A stretch of 52,231 nt of DNA from assembly GCF_001068775.1 (NCBI RefSeq), contig NZ_JWAJ01000124.1:1-52231 (forward strand), in the 5' to 3' direction. The notes below the pieces were generated by a model. That model saw nothing but the letters and a program-made list of their open reading frames with translations. It was not told the origin of the DNA and did not search any database. Source of the DNA: Streptococcus pseudopneumoniae. Its GTDB lineage: Bacteria > Bacillota > Bacilli > Lactobacillales > Streptococcaceae. Every line of letters begins with the position of its first letter. Positions within the stretch are counted from its first letter, which is position 1. This document shows, one piece after another, positions 1 to 6,869 of this stretch. Made by a program: the position numbers and the translations under genes.

Positions 1-124
1 CTGATTCTCCCCGTTCAAATCTAGAGATTTGAGATTTAGATAAATTACTATCAGCAATTGAACATAAACTGATTTGCTTTCCTTTTCGAATTTTTCTGAG
101 TGTTATACCAAGTTTTGATTTCAT
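1..124 (-). CDS. rgg: Rgg-family transcriptional regulator, N-terminal part (cut by window edge)
   Basis: The first 41 residues are visible, starting [20 protein letters not shown] and ending in [13 protein letters not shown], which is the classic helix-turn-helix N-terminus of Rgg regulators. Rgg proteins are cytoplasmic receptors for imported short hydrophobic peptides (SHP) and act at the divergent shp promoter. The next gene, at 202, encodes exactly such a peptide, so an Rgg2/Rgg3-type pair is likely. An in-frame ATG nine bases upstream (position 133) is an alternative start. The ligand-binding domain lies outside the window, so whether the protein is intact cannot be seen. Confidence 0.9.
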   Translation of the reverse strand, partial: MKSKLGITLRKIRKGKQISLCSIADSNLSKSQISRFERGES

Positions 125-133
125 ATTTCCCAT

Positions 134-195
134 TTTCCCAACAAAATTTCAAAGGTTTTTTATTTATTATACAATAAATAAAAAATAAAGGGAGG
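134..195. promoter_or_regulatory. Divergent, overlapping rgg and shp promoters
   Basis: For shp (plus) there is TTTCAA at 147-152, a 17-bp spacer and TACAAT at 170-175, with ribosome-binding site GGGAGG at 190-195. On the minus strand a TATAAT for rgg lies at 166-171, so the two -10 elements overlap and transcription of one should interfere with the other. The TTTTCCCAAC...TTTCAAAG segment (134-154) sits where Rgg boxes are normally found upstream of shp. Its role as operator is inferred. Confidence 0.65.
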
Positions 196-201
196 TTCAG
201 T

Positions 202-273
202 ATGAAAAAACTTTTAAAATTTACATGAATATTGTTATTGATTATGGATATTATCATTATAGTCGGAGGTTGA
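202..273 (+). pseudogene. shp: SHP pheromone precursor with premature stop codon
   Basis: The frame begins MKKLLKFT, meets TGA at 226-228 (codon 9), then continues ILLLIMDIIIIVGG to a TGA at 271-273. DIIIIVGG is the mature octapeptide known for the SHP2 pheromone of pyogenic streptococci, and the lysine-start/hydrophobic-core layout is that of SHP precursors. A strong GGGAGG site lies 6 bases before the ATG. Changing TGA to TGG (Trp) at codon 9 would restore a 23-residue peptide. As written, no full precursor can be made, so the strain would be unable to produce this signal. A sequencing error is possible. Confidence 0.8.
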
Positions 274-278
274 ATCTT

Positions 279-316
279 ACCTGTACAGGTAAGTGTTTAG
301 TTATAACTAAACACTT
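279..316. terminator. Two adjacent palindromes after shp
   Basis: ACCTGTACAGGT (279-290) is a 12-bp palindrome. It is followed at once by a perfect 26-bp palindrome at 291-316 with arms AAGTGTTTAGTTA/TAACTAAACACTT. Only ATTTT follows, so it is a weak intrinsic terminator or attenuator between shp and the downstream genes, or an operator. Confidence 0.5.
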
Positions 317-319
317 ATT

Positions 320-532
320 TTGGATTATTATGAAATAGATGGTACTTGTTATCTTAATTTTAGAGTATCTGGCGAGGATGTATATTTCATTGAGTTAGTA
401 ACTATGTATGGTTTAAGTGAAAATAGTGCGGTACCAACTCTTGCAAAGAGGTTTGGAATAAGTCTTACCGATTTAATAAAAAGTGATATTCATCGTGGTT
501 TAACTAGAAAGAAGGGACATTTTGGATATTAA
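320..532 (+). CDS. Small unknown protein between shp and the transporter
   Basis: A 70-residue frame from TTG at 320 has no convincing ribosome-binding site, and a stop lies just upstream at 308-310, so it may be a remnant. The C-terminal half (LAKRFGISLTDLIKSDIHRG) looks faintly like the helical end of PqqD/RRE peptide-recognition domains, but I do not recognise the protein. Its end overlaps the transporter start by 11 bases, suggesting translational coupling. SHP-controlled loci often contain modified-peptide genes, but none is demonstrated here. Confidence 0.35.
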   Translation: MDYYEIDGTCYLNFRVSGEDVYFIELVTMYGLSENSAVPTLAKRFGISLTDLIKSDIHRGLTRKKGHFGY

Positions 533-1743
533 CAAGAAAACGTTTTATACAATAACTTTTGGTGAATTTATATCAAATATTGGAGATAGATTTCAGAAAA
601 TTGCTTTTCCAATCTTAATTTACCAAGAATTTCATTCGTCTTTTGCAATGGGAGGAATGGTGATTATTGAATTGCTACCTCAATTCTTCTTGGGATTTGT
701 TATGGGTTACTTATTAGATAATTTCAATAAGAAAAAAATACTATTATGGTCTACATTAATACCTGCATTATTATGTAGTGTAATACCGATATTATCTAAA
801 TATTCAGTTTCTATATTTTTTTACTATGTTATTGCATTTTTGCTACCTTTATTTTCGACACTTTTTCAAACAGGATTCTCAGTCATTACTCCTGCCTTAT
901 TTGAGAAGGAAGAATTGCAAAAATATAATTCTCAGTTTCAAGGTGTTCGAACTATTTCAAAATTAATTTCTCCAGCTCTAGCAGGGCTACTAATGTTAAA
1001 GTTTAATATTAATAGCATTTTTTTTATTAATAGTGCTTCTTTCTTGTTATTATTTCTTTCAATCCTAATTTCATATATTCCAGATCAAGAACACAAGGAG
1101 AATGGTAATGATGATATAAAAGAAATTTTTGTAGGTTTTAAAGAGAACTTTACAAATATTAAATTGAGGATTTCTTTACTCTTTACTCTTTACTATTGTT
1201 GTGAATATCGCTATGCTAGGTTTCAATGCAACGATTATTTTTTATTTACAGGATCAATTAAAGTTATCAAATAGTCTTGTTGGAATTGTATACTCAATTG
1301 CTGGATTTGGTAGTTTGATAGCAGTAACCCTTCTTTCTACTTTTTTGAATAAGAAGGATGCCTTTATCTTGATGAATATATCAATGGCAACCATCCCACT
1401 TGTCATTATGGCAAGTGGGATGGTAGAAAATTGGATATTTTTTGGAATTTGTTATTCAATTTTGAGTGGATTAATTACAATAGCTTCTGTCTCCATTACA
1501 ACAATACAGCAACAAGAAAGTACTGTGTATAATATTGGAAAGATACTTTCAAGTTCTTTTGTAATAGCTACCATTTTTGCTCCTTTTGGAGGGATATTGG
1601 CCGCTTATTTTAATTGGCTTTTAAACCCGAGATTAAGTCTAGTTATTTTGGGATTACTAAGTAGTTTATTGGTTATTCTTATAAAGAGTTATGAAAAAAA
1701 GCTAACTAAGAAAAGAACTGCAACATTTATAAAGGAAGATTAG
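522..1743 (+). pseudogene. MFS efflux transporter, frameshifted at a 7-bp tandem repeat
   Basis: The first frame (522 to the stop at 1272-1274) encodes the N-terminal half of a 12-helix MFS protein of the macrolide-efflux-like type (ISNIGDRFQKIAFPILIYQ start, conserved GYLLDNFNKKK loop). The C-terminal half continues in another frame to 1743. The switch falls in three tandem CTTTACT copies (1174-1194). With two copies the frame reads SLLFTIVVNIAMLGFN and the protein is continuous, about 404 residues. TTG start at 522. Neighbouring shp suggests export of a pheromone-controlled product, which is inference. Confidence 0.8.
1174..1194 (+). repeat. Three tandem CTTTACT heptamers inside the transporter
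   Basis: CTTTACT occurs at 1174-1180, 1181-1187 and 1188-1194. Because 7 is not a multiple of 3, gain or loss of one copy shifts the frame. The two-copy state joins the two halves of the MFS gene and the present three-copy state breaks it. This is a typical substrate for slipped-strand mispairing. Confidence 0.9.
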
Positions 1744-1794
1744 TGGATCAATTATCACTTGAAAAATAATATTAATTCGTAGTAAAATAAAAAA

Positions 1795-1884
1795 TTGAAA
1801 AAGGTTTTACATAATGTACTACCTAATTCAGATTTAATAATTATTGAGGGGATAGAACTAGAAACCAAAAATACTGAATTTTAA
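1795..1884 (+). other. Possible 29-codon gene remnant
   Basis: A TTG-started frame reads LKKVLHNVLPNSDLIIIEGI and ends ELETKNTEF, with no clear ribosome-binding site. It looks like the C-terminal scrap of a larger protein and is not recognised. It stops just before the inverted repeat at 1890. Low confidence that it is translated. Confidence 0.2.
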
Positions 1885-1933
1885 ACTGCACCCCAAAAGT
1901 AAGATTTTTTCTGTCTAACTTTTGGGGTCAGTG
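1885..1933. repeat. Inverted repeat resembling paired IS ends; convergent terminator
   Basis: ACCCCAAAAGT (about 1890-1900) and ACTTTTGGGGT (about 1918-1928) face each other across 17 bases. The outer bases CTGCACCCC and GGGGTCAGTG, and the inner AGTTAGACA, recall the terminal repeats of streptococcal IS3-family elements with the interior lost. It lies between the convergent transporter and phosphatase genes and may now act as a bidirectional terminator. Confidence 0.45.
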
Positions 1934-1978
1934 CATTATCTCTAACTTATGGAGTGCTTTTTCTATATTGAAATTATT

Positions 1979-2785
1979 TTACAGTACCCATGTGCGGATG
2001 GCATGGGCAACGCCAGATTCGTCATTTGTTTTAGTGATATATTTGGCGATTTTTTTGAGTTCTGGATTTCCATTTTCCATAACAACGGGGTTACCAACAA
2101 CTTCAAGCATGGCACGGTCATTTTCCTCGTCACCGATAGCCATAGTTTCATCCTTGTTCAAACCGAGTTTCTCAGCTAAGTGAGTGATAGCTGAACCCTT
2201 GTCTACACCCTTTTTGAGAAGTTCGAGGTAGAAAGGAGCAGATTTGTTGATAGAGTAGCGGTCGTAAAATTCTGCTGGAATCTTTTCAATAGCAGCATCG
2301 AGAATTTCCGGTTCATCGATAAACATACACTTGACGATTTCCTTATCAGCCATTTCTTCAGGTGTACGGTAGAAGATGGGCATGCTGACGAGGGTTGATT
2401 CGTGCACTGTGTATTTTCCGATATTGCGATTGGCAGTGTAGATACCGTCCTTGGTAATGGCATGCATGTGGACGCCAAGTTTGCGACTGAGGAATTCCAT
2501 ATCTAAATAATCTTCATAAGTCAAGGATTCGCTGATAATCTCATGGCCAGTAGCAGTTTCTTGAACAAGGGCACCGTTGAAGGTAACAACGTAGTCCCCT
2601 TCATCTCTTAATTTCAAGTCATCTAGAAGTTTGGCAACTCCTGCGATAGGACGTCCAGTTGCAATCATAACTTTGACACCAGCTTGTTTGGCATCTTGAA
2701 TAGCGGCAAATACTTCAGGAGTGATTTCCTTCTTACTGTTGACAAGGGTTCCGTCGATATCGACAGCGATTAGTTTAATACTCAT
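1979..2785 (-). CDS. Cof-type HAD phosphatase (YidA-like)
   Basis: A 268-residue HAD-superfamily hydrolase of the Cof/IIB subfamily, normally cytoplasmic enzymes that dephosphorylate sugar phosphates and related metabolites. All HAD motifs are present: the nucleophile motif DIDGTLV near residue 9, the threonine motif ATGRP, a lysine in the cap/core junction (ELLKKGVDKGSA), and the acidic motif GDEENDRAMLE. Length fits the family. Start ATG 2785 is preceded by AGAGGAA. It is 12 bases downstream of the HD-domain gene and probably cotranscribed with it. The exact substrate cannot be told. Confidence 0.92.
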   Translation of the reverse strand: MSIKLIAVDIDGTLVNSKKEITPEVFAAIQDAKQAGVKVMIATGRPIAGVAKLLDDLKLRDEGDYVVTFNGALVQETATGHEIISESLTYEDYLDMEFLSRKLGVHMHAITKDGIYTANRNIGKYTVHESTLVSMPIFYRTPEEMADKEIVKCMFIDEPEILDAAIEKIPAEFYDRYSINKSAPFYLELLKKGVDKGSAITHLAEKLGLNKDETMAIGDEENDRAMLEVVGNPVVMENGNPELKKIAKYITKTNDESGVAHAIRTWVL

Positions 2786-2797
2786 ATAGTTCCTCTT

Positions 2798-4102
2798 TTA
2801 GTTTTTATTTGGTGTAAAATGATCATTTTCAATTAAGTGTAAAAATTGCTGGGTGATGCTTGCAAAGATGCTGTTTTGGTCTAACATTTCTTTTGGAAAA
2901 TAGAAACGATTATCTCCGTGGCGGCTGCCAGCAAGGGATTGAACGATAGGAGACAGGCTAGAGAGTTCTGCTAGTTCTCCATTTTTTTGTATAATCTCAA
3001 TCTGTGTCCGTGGGTTTTCTGATTCAGGGCGATAGATATCATAAGGGAGGTCAAAGTTCTTATGGATAGCTGTGTAATAGTCAGGGTCAAAGCCGATGTC
3101 TTCAACCAGTTTTCTCATAGATGCAAGCTGTTCTTGATCTTCTTGTGAAAAGGTGATAGATTTAAAAACCTTGCGATTGACAAAACGTTGTGACAAATCA
3201 GCTAAAATCTTATCAGGACTAGTCATCCATAGTTGGAAATAGGTATTCATAACTCCGTCATCCAAAGATAGATAGTCAGCTAAGCTAACATTTTTTTCGA
3301 AAAATGGCAGTAGATGTGGGGATGTAAGTATAAAGAAGTCCTTGTTTTCTGGATAAAGTTCTTTAGCACGTTTCAAAAGATTCTGCAGAAGTACTTCCAT
3401 AGCACGTGTTGCTGGATGGAAATATACCTGCATATACATTTGATAGCGACTAAGAACATAGTCTTCGATGGCATGCATCCCGTTTCGTTGGAAAGCAATT
3501 CCGTTTTCGATAGGGCGAATAACTCGTAAGATACGTGTTAGGTCAAATTCCCCATAAGAAGCCCCTGTAAAATAGGAGTCACGTAAGAGATAGTCCATGC
3601 GGTCTGCATCGATTTGACTCGAAATCAATTGAACCACCTGCTTATTTGGATAAGTGTGGTCTATAACGCTAGCTACCTTTTCTGGGAAATCTGGAGCTAC
3701 CTGTAAAAGAACCTGGTGAATCTCTGTTTCAGGGCTTTGGATAATTTCCTGCGTAATAGCCTCATGATCGGTATCAAAGAGATTTTCAAAGGTATGCGAG
3801 TAGGCACCATGTCCTAAGTCATGAAGGAGAGCTGCAGTCATGGTTAGGAGGGACTCCGAGGAATCCCATTCTTTAGGATACTTTTCCTCAAAAATCTCGG
3901 TGATGCGTCGTGCAATCTCGTAAACGCCCAGACAGTGAGAGAAACGACTATGTTCTCCACCGTGAAAGGTATAACTGGATGTTCCGAGCTGCTTGATTCG
4001 ACGAAGTCGTTGAAATTCTTTGGTATTGATTAAGTCGTAAATGACTTGATTGTTAACGTGGATATAGTTGTGAACAGGGTCACGAAATACTTTTTCATTC
4101 AT
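2798..4102 (-). CDS. HD-domain phosphohydrolase (YwfO-like)
   Basis: A 434-residue HD-superfamily protein starting MNEKVFRDPVHNYIHV, with the metal-binding signature HSRFSHCLGV, LLHDLGHGAYSH and, later, DADRMDYLLRDS. Firmicute relatives are deoxynucleotide triphosphohydrolase-like or (p)ppGpp-binding enzymes, so nucleotide pool control is likely but unproven. An extended -10 (TGC TATAAT, minus strand, 4109-4114) lies only six bases from the ATG and there is no Shine-Dalgarno sequence, so the mRNA is probably leaderless. Upstream of, and probably cotranscribed with, the Cof phosphatase. Confidence 0.88.
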   Translation of the reverse strand: MNEKVFRDPVHNYIHVNNQVIYDLINTKEFQRLRRIKQLGTSSYTFHGGEHSRFSHCLGVYEIARRITEIFEEKYPKEWDSSESLLTMTAALLHDLGHGAYSHTFENLFDTDHEAITQEIIQSPETEIHQVLLQVAPDFPEKVASVIDHTYPNKQVVQLISSQIDADRMDYLLRDSYFTGASYGEFDLTRILRVIRPIENGIAFQRNGMHAIEDYVLSRYQMYMQVYFHPATRAMEVLLQNLLKRAKELYPENKDFFILTSPHLLPFFEKNVSLADYLSLDDGVMNTYFQLWMTSPDKILADLSQRFVNRKVFKSITFSQEDQEQLASMRKLVEDIGFDPDYYTAIHKNFDLPYDIYRPESENPRTQIEIIQKNGELAELSSLSPIVQSLAGSRHGDNRFYFPKEMLDQNSIFASITQQFLHLIENDHFTPNKN

Positions 4103-4108
4103 AAAACC

Positions 4109-4141
4109 ATTATAGCAAAAAGCTACAGTTTTTGGTAAAAT
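4109..4141. promoter_or_regulatory. Divergent promoters between HD gene and DUF1934 gene
   Basis: On the minus strand TGC TATAAT (-10 at 4109-4114) predicts a transcript starting at or next to the HD-gene ATG (4102). On the plus strand TGG TAAAAT (-10 at 4136-4141) serves the DUF1934 gene at 4174. Both are extended -10 elements with poor -35 boxes. Confidence 0.6.
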
Positions 4142-4173
4142 AGTAGGATAAGAGTGAAGAAAGAGGACTTGAA

Positions 4174-4551
4174 GTGAAGATTCGAATGAGAAATACCATC
4201 CAATTTGATGAACAATTGGAAGTGATCGACCAACTTTATGATGTTGAGTTACGTGAGAAAGGTGATTTTTCCTATCTCCTTTTTTACAATGAAGAGAAGG
4301 AAAAAGTGGTACTCAAGTTTAATGATACAGAGTTGGTGATGTCTCGATTTTCCAACCCTAAGACCATCATGCGTTTTCTGAAGGAAGCTGATAGTTTAGC
4401 CTATATTCCTACACCAATGGGGATACAGGAGTTTATCATCCAAACAAGCCATTATCAAGTCGAACAACAAAAGATTGAACTAGCCTATCAACTACAAAAC
4501 AAAGAAGGAAATCCATTTGCGGACTATCGCTTAGAAATTACTTGGGGATAA
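4174..4551 (+). CDS. DUF1934 protein (YwiB-like calycin-fold)
   Basis: 125 residues from a GTG at 4174, reading MKIRMRNTIQFDEQLEVIDQ and ending YRLEITWG. The pattern of an N-terminal IRMRNTI strand, a central RFSNPKTIMRF segment and a terminal Y-R-L-E-I strand fits the DUF1934/YwiB family, small beta-barrel proteins of unknown role. It stands alone with its own extended -10 promoter, divergent from the HD-domain gene. Function unknown. Confidence 0.8.
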   Translation: MKIRMRNTIQFDEQLEVIDQLYDVELREKGDFSYLLFYNEEKEKVVLKFNDTELVMSRFSNPKTIMRFLKEADSLAYIPTPMGIQEFIIQTSHYQVEQQKIELAYQLQNKEGNPFADYRLEITWG

Positions 4552-4568
4552 GAAAGTCGGTGGAGGAG

Positions 4569-4597
4569 AAATCGATAGACAAAGTCTCGATTTCCTA
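4569..4597 (+). terminator. Hairpin after DUF1934 gene
   Basis: AGAAATCGA and TCGATTTC form an inverted repeat around a short loop about 20 bases past the DUF1934 stop. No T-tract follows, so termination is tentative. Confidence 0.4.
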
Positions 4598-4632
4598 GTT
4601 CCAAATCAGCTAGCAGGTCAAATTTTTTTGCT

Positions 4633-4667
4633 AAAAAAAATGAGGTTGGAATTTTTATCCCAGCCTC
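4633..4667 (-). terminator. Intrinsic terminator of the helicase transcript
   Basis: Read on the minus strand, GAGGCTGG (4660-4667) pairs with CCAACCTC (4642-4649) and is followed by ATTTTTTTT. The hairpin begins at the last base of the helicase stop codon. Confidence 0.75.
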
Positions 4668-5749
4668 TATTTGATATATAGTTCCTGATTTTTTAGGACG
4701 ATTTCACGTACACTTGCAAATTTCTTAAGTTTTTTAAGATCTTCTGGATGTGTAACAAGGGTAATAACATATCCCTCTTTACCCATACGACCTGTACGTC
4801 CAGCACGGTGAGTATAGGTTTCAATATCTCTAGGGACGTCAAAGTTGAGCACACATTCCAGGCTATCAATGTCGATACCACGAGCTAGAAGGTCTGTCGC
4901 AAGAAGTAGTGTTAGCTGATTATCTTTGAATTTTTCTAAGATAACTTTTCTAAATTTGACGTTGACATCGCTAGCTAGTGAAACAGCTAAAACATCACGA
5001 TACTGCAATTTTTCCTCGGCGCTTCCAAGATCTGACAAGTTATTGAAGAATACCAGTCCACGGAAGTCTTCGACATGTGCCAGTTTTCTAAGCATATCTA
5101 CTCGATGACGTTGATCTACTTGCATGTAGAAGTGTTGAATGTTGTCCAACTTTTGATCAGAGAGGTCGATAGTGCGCGTGTTAGGCGCAATCTTATCTTG
5201 GTCAAACTTGGTAGTGGCACTCATATAGATGAGTTGGTGGTCGCGAGGTGCGTAGTGAGTAATCTTTTCTACAAAGTGGATTTGAGAATCATCTAGCAAC
5301 TGGTCAAACTCATCAAGTATGATAGTCTCCACATTCATCATCTTGATTTTTTTCAATTTGATCAGTTCGAAGATACGACCGGGAGTTCCGATCAAAATTT
5401 CTGGTCCTTTTTTTAGTCGTTCAATTTGGCGTTTCTGACTCGAACCAGAAAGGAAGAGCTGAGCAGTCAAGCCAATAGCTTCCCCCCACGTTTTGGTTAC
5501 CTCAAAAATCTGACCAGCCAGTTCAGTATTTGGCGCTAAAATCAATAGTTGTTGGGCTTTTTTCTTTTGCAGTTTGAGAAGACTAGGTAGGAGATAGGCC
5601 AAAGTCTTTCCTGTTCCAGTTGGACTGACTCCAAGAAGGGTTTGACCGTCTAAAATCGGATCAAAAAGCTGAGTTTGAATGGGGGTGAATTCTTGAAAGC
5701 CGAGTTGTTCGGTTAGCTCTTGCCATTCTTTAGGTAGTTTGGTTTTCAT
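4667..5749 (-). CDS. DEAD-box RNA helicase (from its own start)
   Basis: The helicase part taken alone is 360 residues, starting MKTKLPKEWQELTEQLGFQE (Q-motif FTPIQTQ). Motifs appear in order: SPTGTGKT (Walker A), APNTELAGQ, TPGRIFEL, DEFD as the DEAD variant, SATT, then ARGIDIDSL and HRAGRTGRMG in the second RecA domain. Such helicases remodel RNA and ribonucleoproteins in the cytoplasm. GAGG nine bases before ATG 5749 can act as its ribosome-binding site, so independent translation is likely despite the upstream fusion. Confidence 0.85.
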   Translation of the reverse strand: MKTKLPKEWQELTEQLGFQEFTPIQTQLFDPILDGQTLLGVSPTGTGKTLAYLLPSLLKLQKKKAQQLLILAPNTELAGQIFEVTKTWGEAIGLTAQLFLSGSSQKRQIERLKKGPEILIGTPGRIFELIKLKKIKMMNVETIILDEFDQLLDDSQIHFVEKITHYAPRDHQLIYMSATTKFDQDKIAPNTRTIDLSDQKLDNIQHFYMQVDQRHRVDMLRKLAHVEDFRGLVFFNNLSDLGSAEEKLQYRDVLAVSLASDVNVKFRKVILEKFKDNQLTLLLATDLLARGIDIDSLECVLNFDVPRDIETYTHRAGRTGRMGKEGYVITLVTHPEDLKKLKKFASVREIVLKNQELYIK

Positions 5750-6724
5750 TTTTTCTGCCTCAAATCTAATGCCAGCAGTCTGGCGCATGGTGTAGAGTAG
5801 CTGATGGACGTGTGTTGCATCATCCAACCAAGCTTGGTAAAGTTCTAGGTTTGGCTGCTTGATCATGTTAGCAAAAGCAGCGACCTCCTCAGTCATGGTG
5901 TGAGGTGCTTGCTGAATAGGTAGATGTGTTTCATTACCTTGATGATCTGTAAAAATAGCTGAGCAAACATGCTCAATGGTATTGAGTGTCAAGGTTCCAT
6001 CTGTTGTATATATTTCACAATGCAGATTAGAAGTAATGTTTTTACCAGCTTTGATATGAACTTGATAACCGGGATAAGATAAGATACCATCTCCGTTTAG
6101 ATCAATAGCGTTGTCAAGTTGTTGAGCTTGATAGGTCGCATCAAGTGCCTTTCCAAATAAGCGCACCGCTGCATAGATTGGATAAATACCTAAGTCCATG
6201 AGAGCCCCACCAGCAAAACGGTCTGAAAATACATTCGGCGTGTTTCCAGAAAGAAGGTCTGACATCTTAGAAGAATACTTGGCATAGTTGAGGTCTGCAC
6301 CTAAAACCTCCTTATCTACTAAAAAGTTTTCAATAGTTGTGAAGGCTTCCTCATGATAGTTACGGGCTGCTTCAAAGATAAAACGGTGATGCTCCTGAGC
6401 TATTTGAATTAACTCTTGCCATTCTTGGGGGTGAGTCACAGCTGGTTTTTCAAGGATAACATGTTTACCAGCAGATAAGGCCTTTTTAGACTGACTATAA
6501 TGCAGAGAATTGGGACTTGCGATATAGACAACATCAAATTCAGACTGGAAGAAATCCTCTAAATTATCAAATAGACTAACATTTTGATAAGAACTAGTAA
6601 ATTGCTGGGCAGTCGTAAGTTTTCTTGAATAAACAGCGACCAACTGGAATTCCTGACTAGTATGAGCAGCTTCTATAAAGTGGTGACTGATTGCACCAGT
6701 ACCGATAATACCAAGTTTTAGCAT
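4667..6724 (-). CDS. Gfo/Idh/MocA oxidoreductase fused in frame to a DEAD-box helicase
   Basis: One open frame of 685 residues holds two unrelated proteins. Residues 1 to about 325 are a Gfo/Idh/MocA oxidoreductase: Rossmann motif LGIIGTGAISHHF at the start, the EKPAVTHP catalytic-lysine motif, and AGGALMDLGIYPIYAA. From the internal Met at 5749 a complete 360-residue DEAD-box helicase follows. ATG 6724 is chosen because AAGGAGA precedes it and the -10 (6759-6764) overlaps the longer candidate start. The junction reads GAA AAA ATG; with one A fewer in the A6 tract, the first gene would stop at TGA overlapping the helicase ATG. A homopolymer indel, real or technical, is the simplest origin. 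Confidence 0.8.
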   Translation of the reverse strand: MLKLGIIGTGAISHHFIEAAHTSQEFQLVAVYSRKLTTAQQFTSSYQNVSLFDNLEDFFQSEFDVVYIASPNSLHYSQSKKALSAGKHVILEKPAVTHPQEWQELIQIAQEHHRFIFEAARNYHEEAFTTIENFLVDKEVLGADLNYAKYSSKMSDLLSGNTPNVFSDRFAGGALMDLGIYPIYAAVRLFGKALDATYQAQQLDNAIDLNGDGILSYPGYQVHIKAGKNITSNLHCEIYTTDGTLTLNTIEHVCSAIFTDHQGNETHLPIQQAPHTMTEEVAAFANMIKQPNLELYQAWLDDATHVHQLLYTMRQTAGIRFEAEKMKTKLPKEWQELTEQLGFQEFTPIQTQLFDPILDGQTLLGVSPTGTGKTLAYLLPSLLKLQKKKAQQLLILAPNTELAGQIFEVTKTWGEAIGLTAQLFLSGSSQKRQIERLKKGPEILIGTPGRIFELIKLKKIKMMNVETIILDEFDQLLDDSQIHFVEKITHYAPRDHQLIYMSATTKFDQDKIAPNTRTIDLSDQKLDNIQHFYMQVDQRHRVDMLRKLAHVEDFRGLVFFNNLSDLGSAEEKLQYRDVLAVSLASDVNVKFRKVILEKFKDNQLTLLLATDLLARGIDIDSLECVLNFDVPRDIETYTHRAGRTGRMGKEGYVITLVTHPEDLKKLKKFASVREIVLKNQELYIK

Positions 6725-6758
6725 GAAATCTCCTTTTCTACAAGTAATGACTGCTTTC

Positions 6759-6843
6759 ATTATATCACAGATAGACTAAACTAGCCAAAGGGAGACAATT
6801 CTTTTATTTGATACTTCGAATTTTCATCAAAAAATGGTACAAT
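6759..6843. promoter_or_regulatory. Divergent promoters of oxidoreductase and DUF1275 gene
   Basis: Minus strand: TGA TATAAT with the -10 at 6759-6764, 35 bases from the oxidoreductase ATG. Plus strand: TGG TACAAT with the -10 at 6838-6843, 27 bases from the DUF1275 ATG. Both are extended -10 elements. Confidence 0.6.
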
Positions 6844-6869
6844 AGATTCAGAAAAAATAGGAGTGTAGT

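Noticed and set aside
51-257. Minus-strand frame covering the rgg/shp intergenic region
   Set aside because: It is low-complexity, lacks a ribosome-binding site, and overlaps the clear rgg start and shp gene.
202-300. UGA recoded as tryptophan in shp, extending to the TAG at 298
   Set aside because: The second TGA comes exactly after the expected pheromone end VGG, where SHP genes stop, and no other gene here needs recoding.
1949-2183. Plus-strand frames near 1949-2183
   Set aside because: They are antisense to the conserved C-terminus of the HAD phosphatase and start within an IS-like repeat region.
6725-6760. Longer start for the oxidoreductase (MKAVITC...)
   Set aside because: The -10 element at 6759-6764 overlaps it, and the AAGGAGA site fits ATG 6724.
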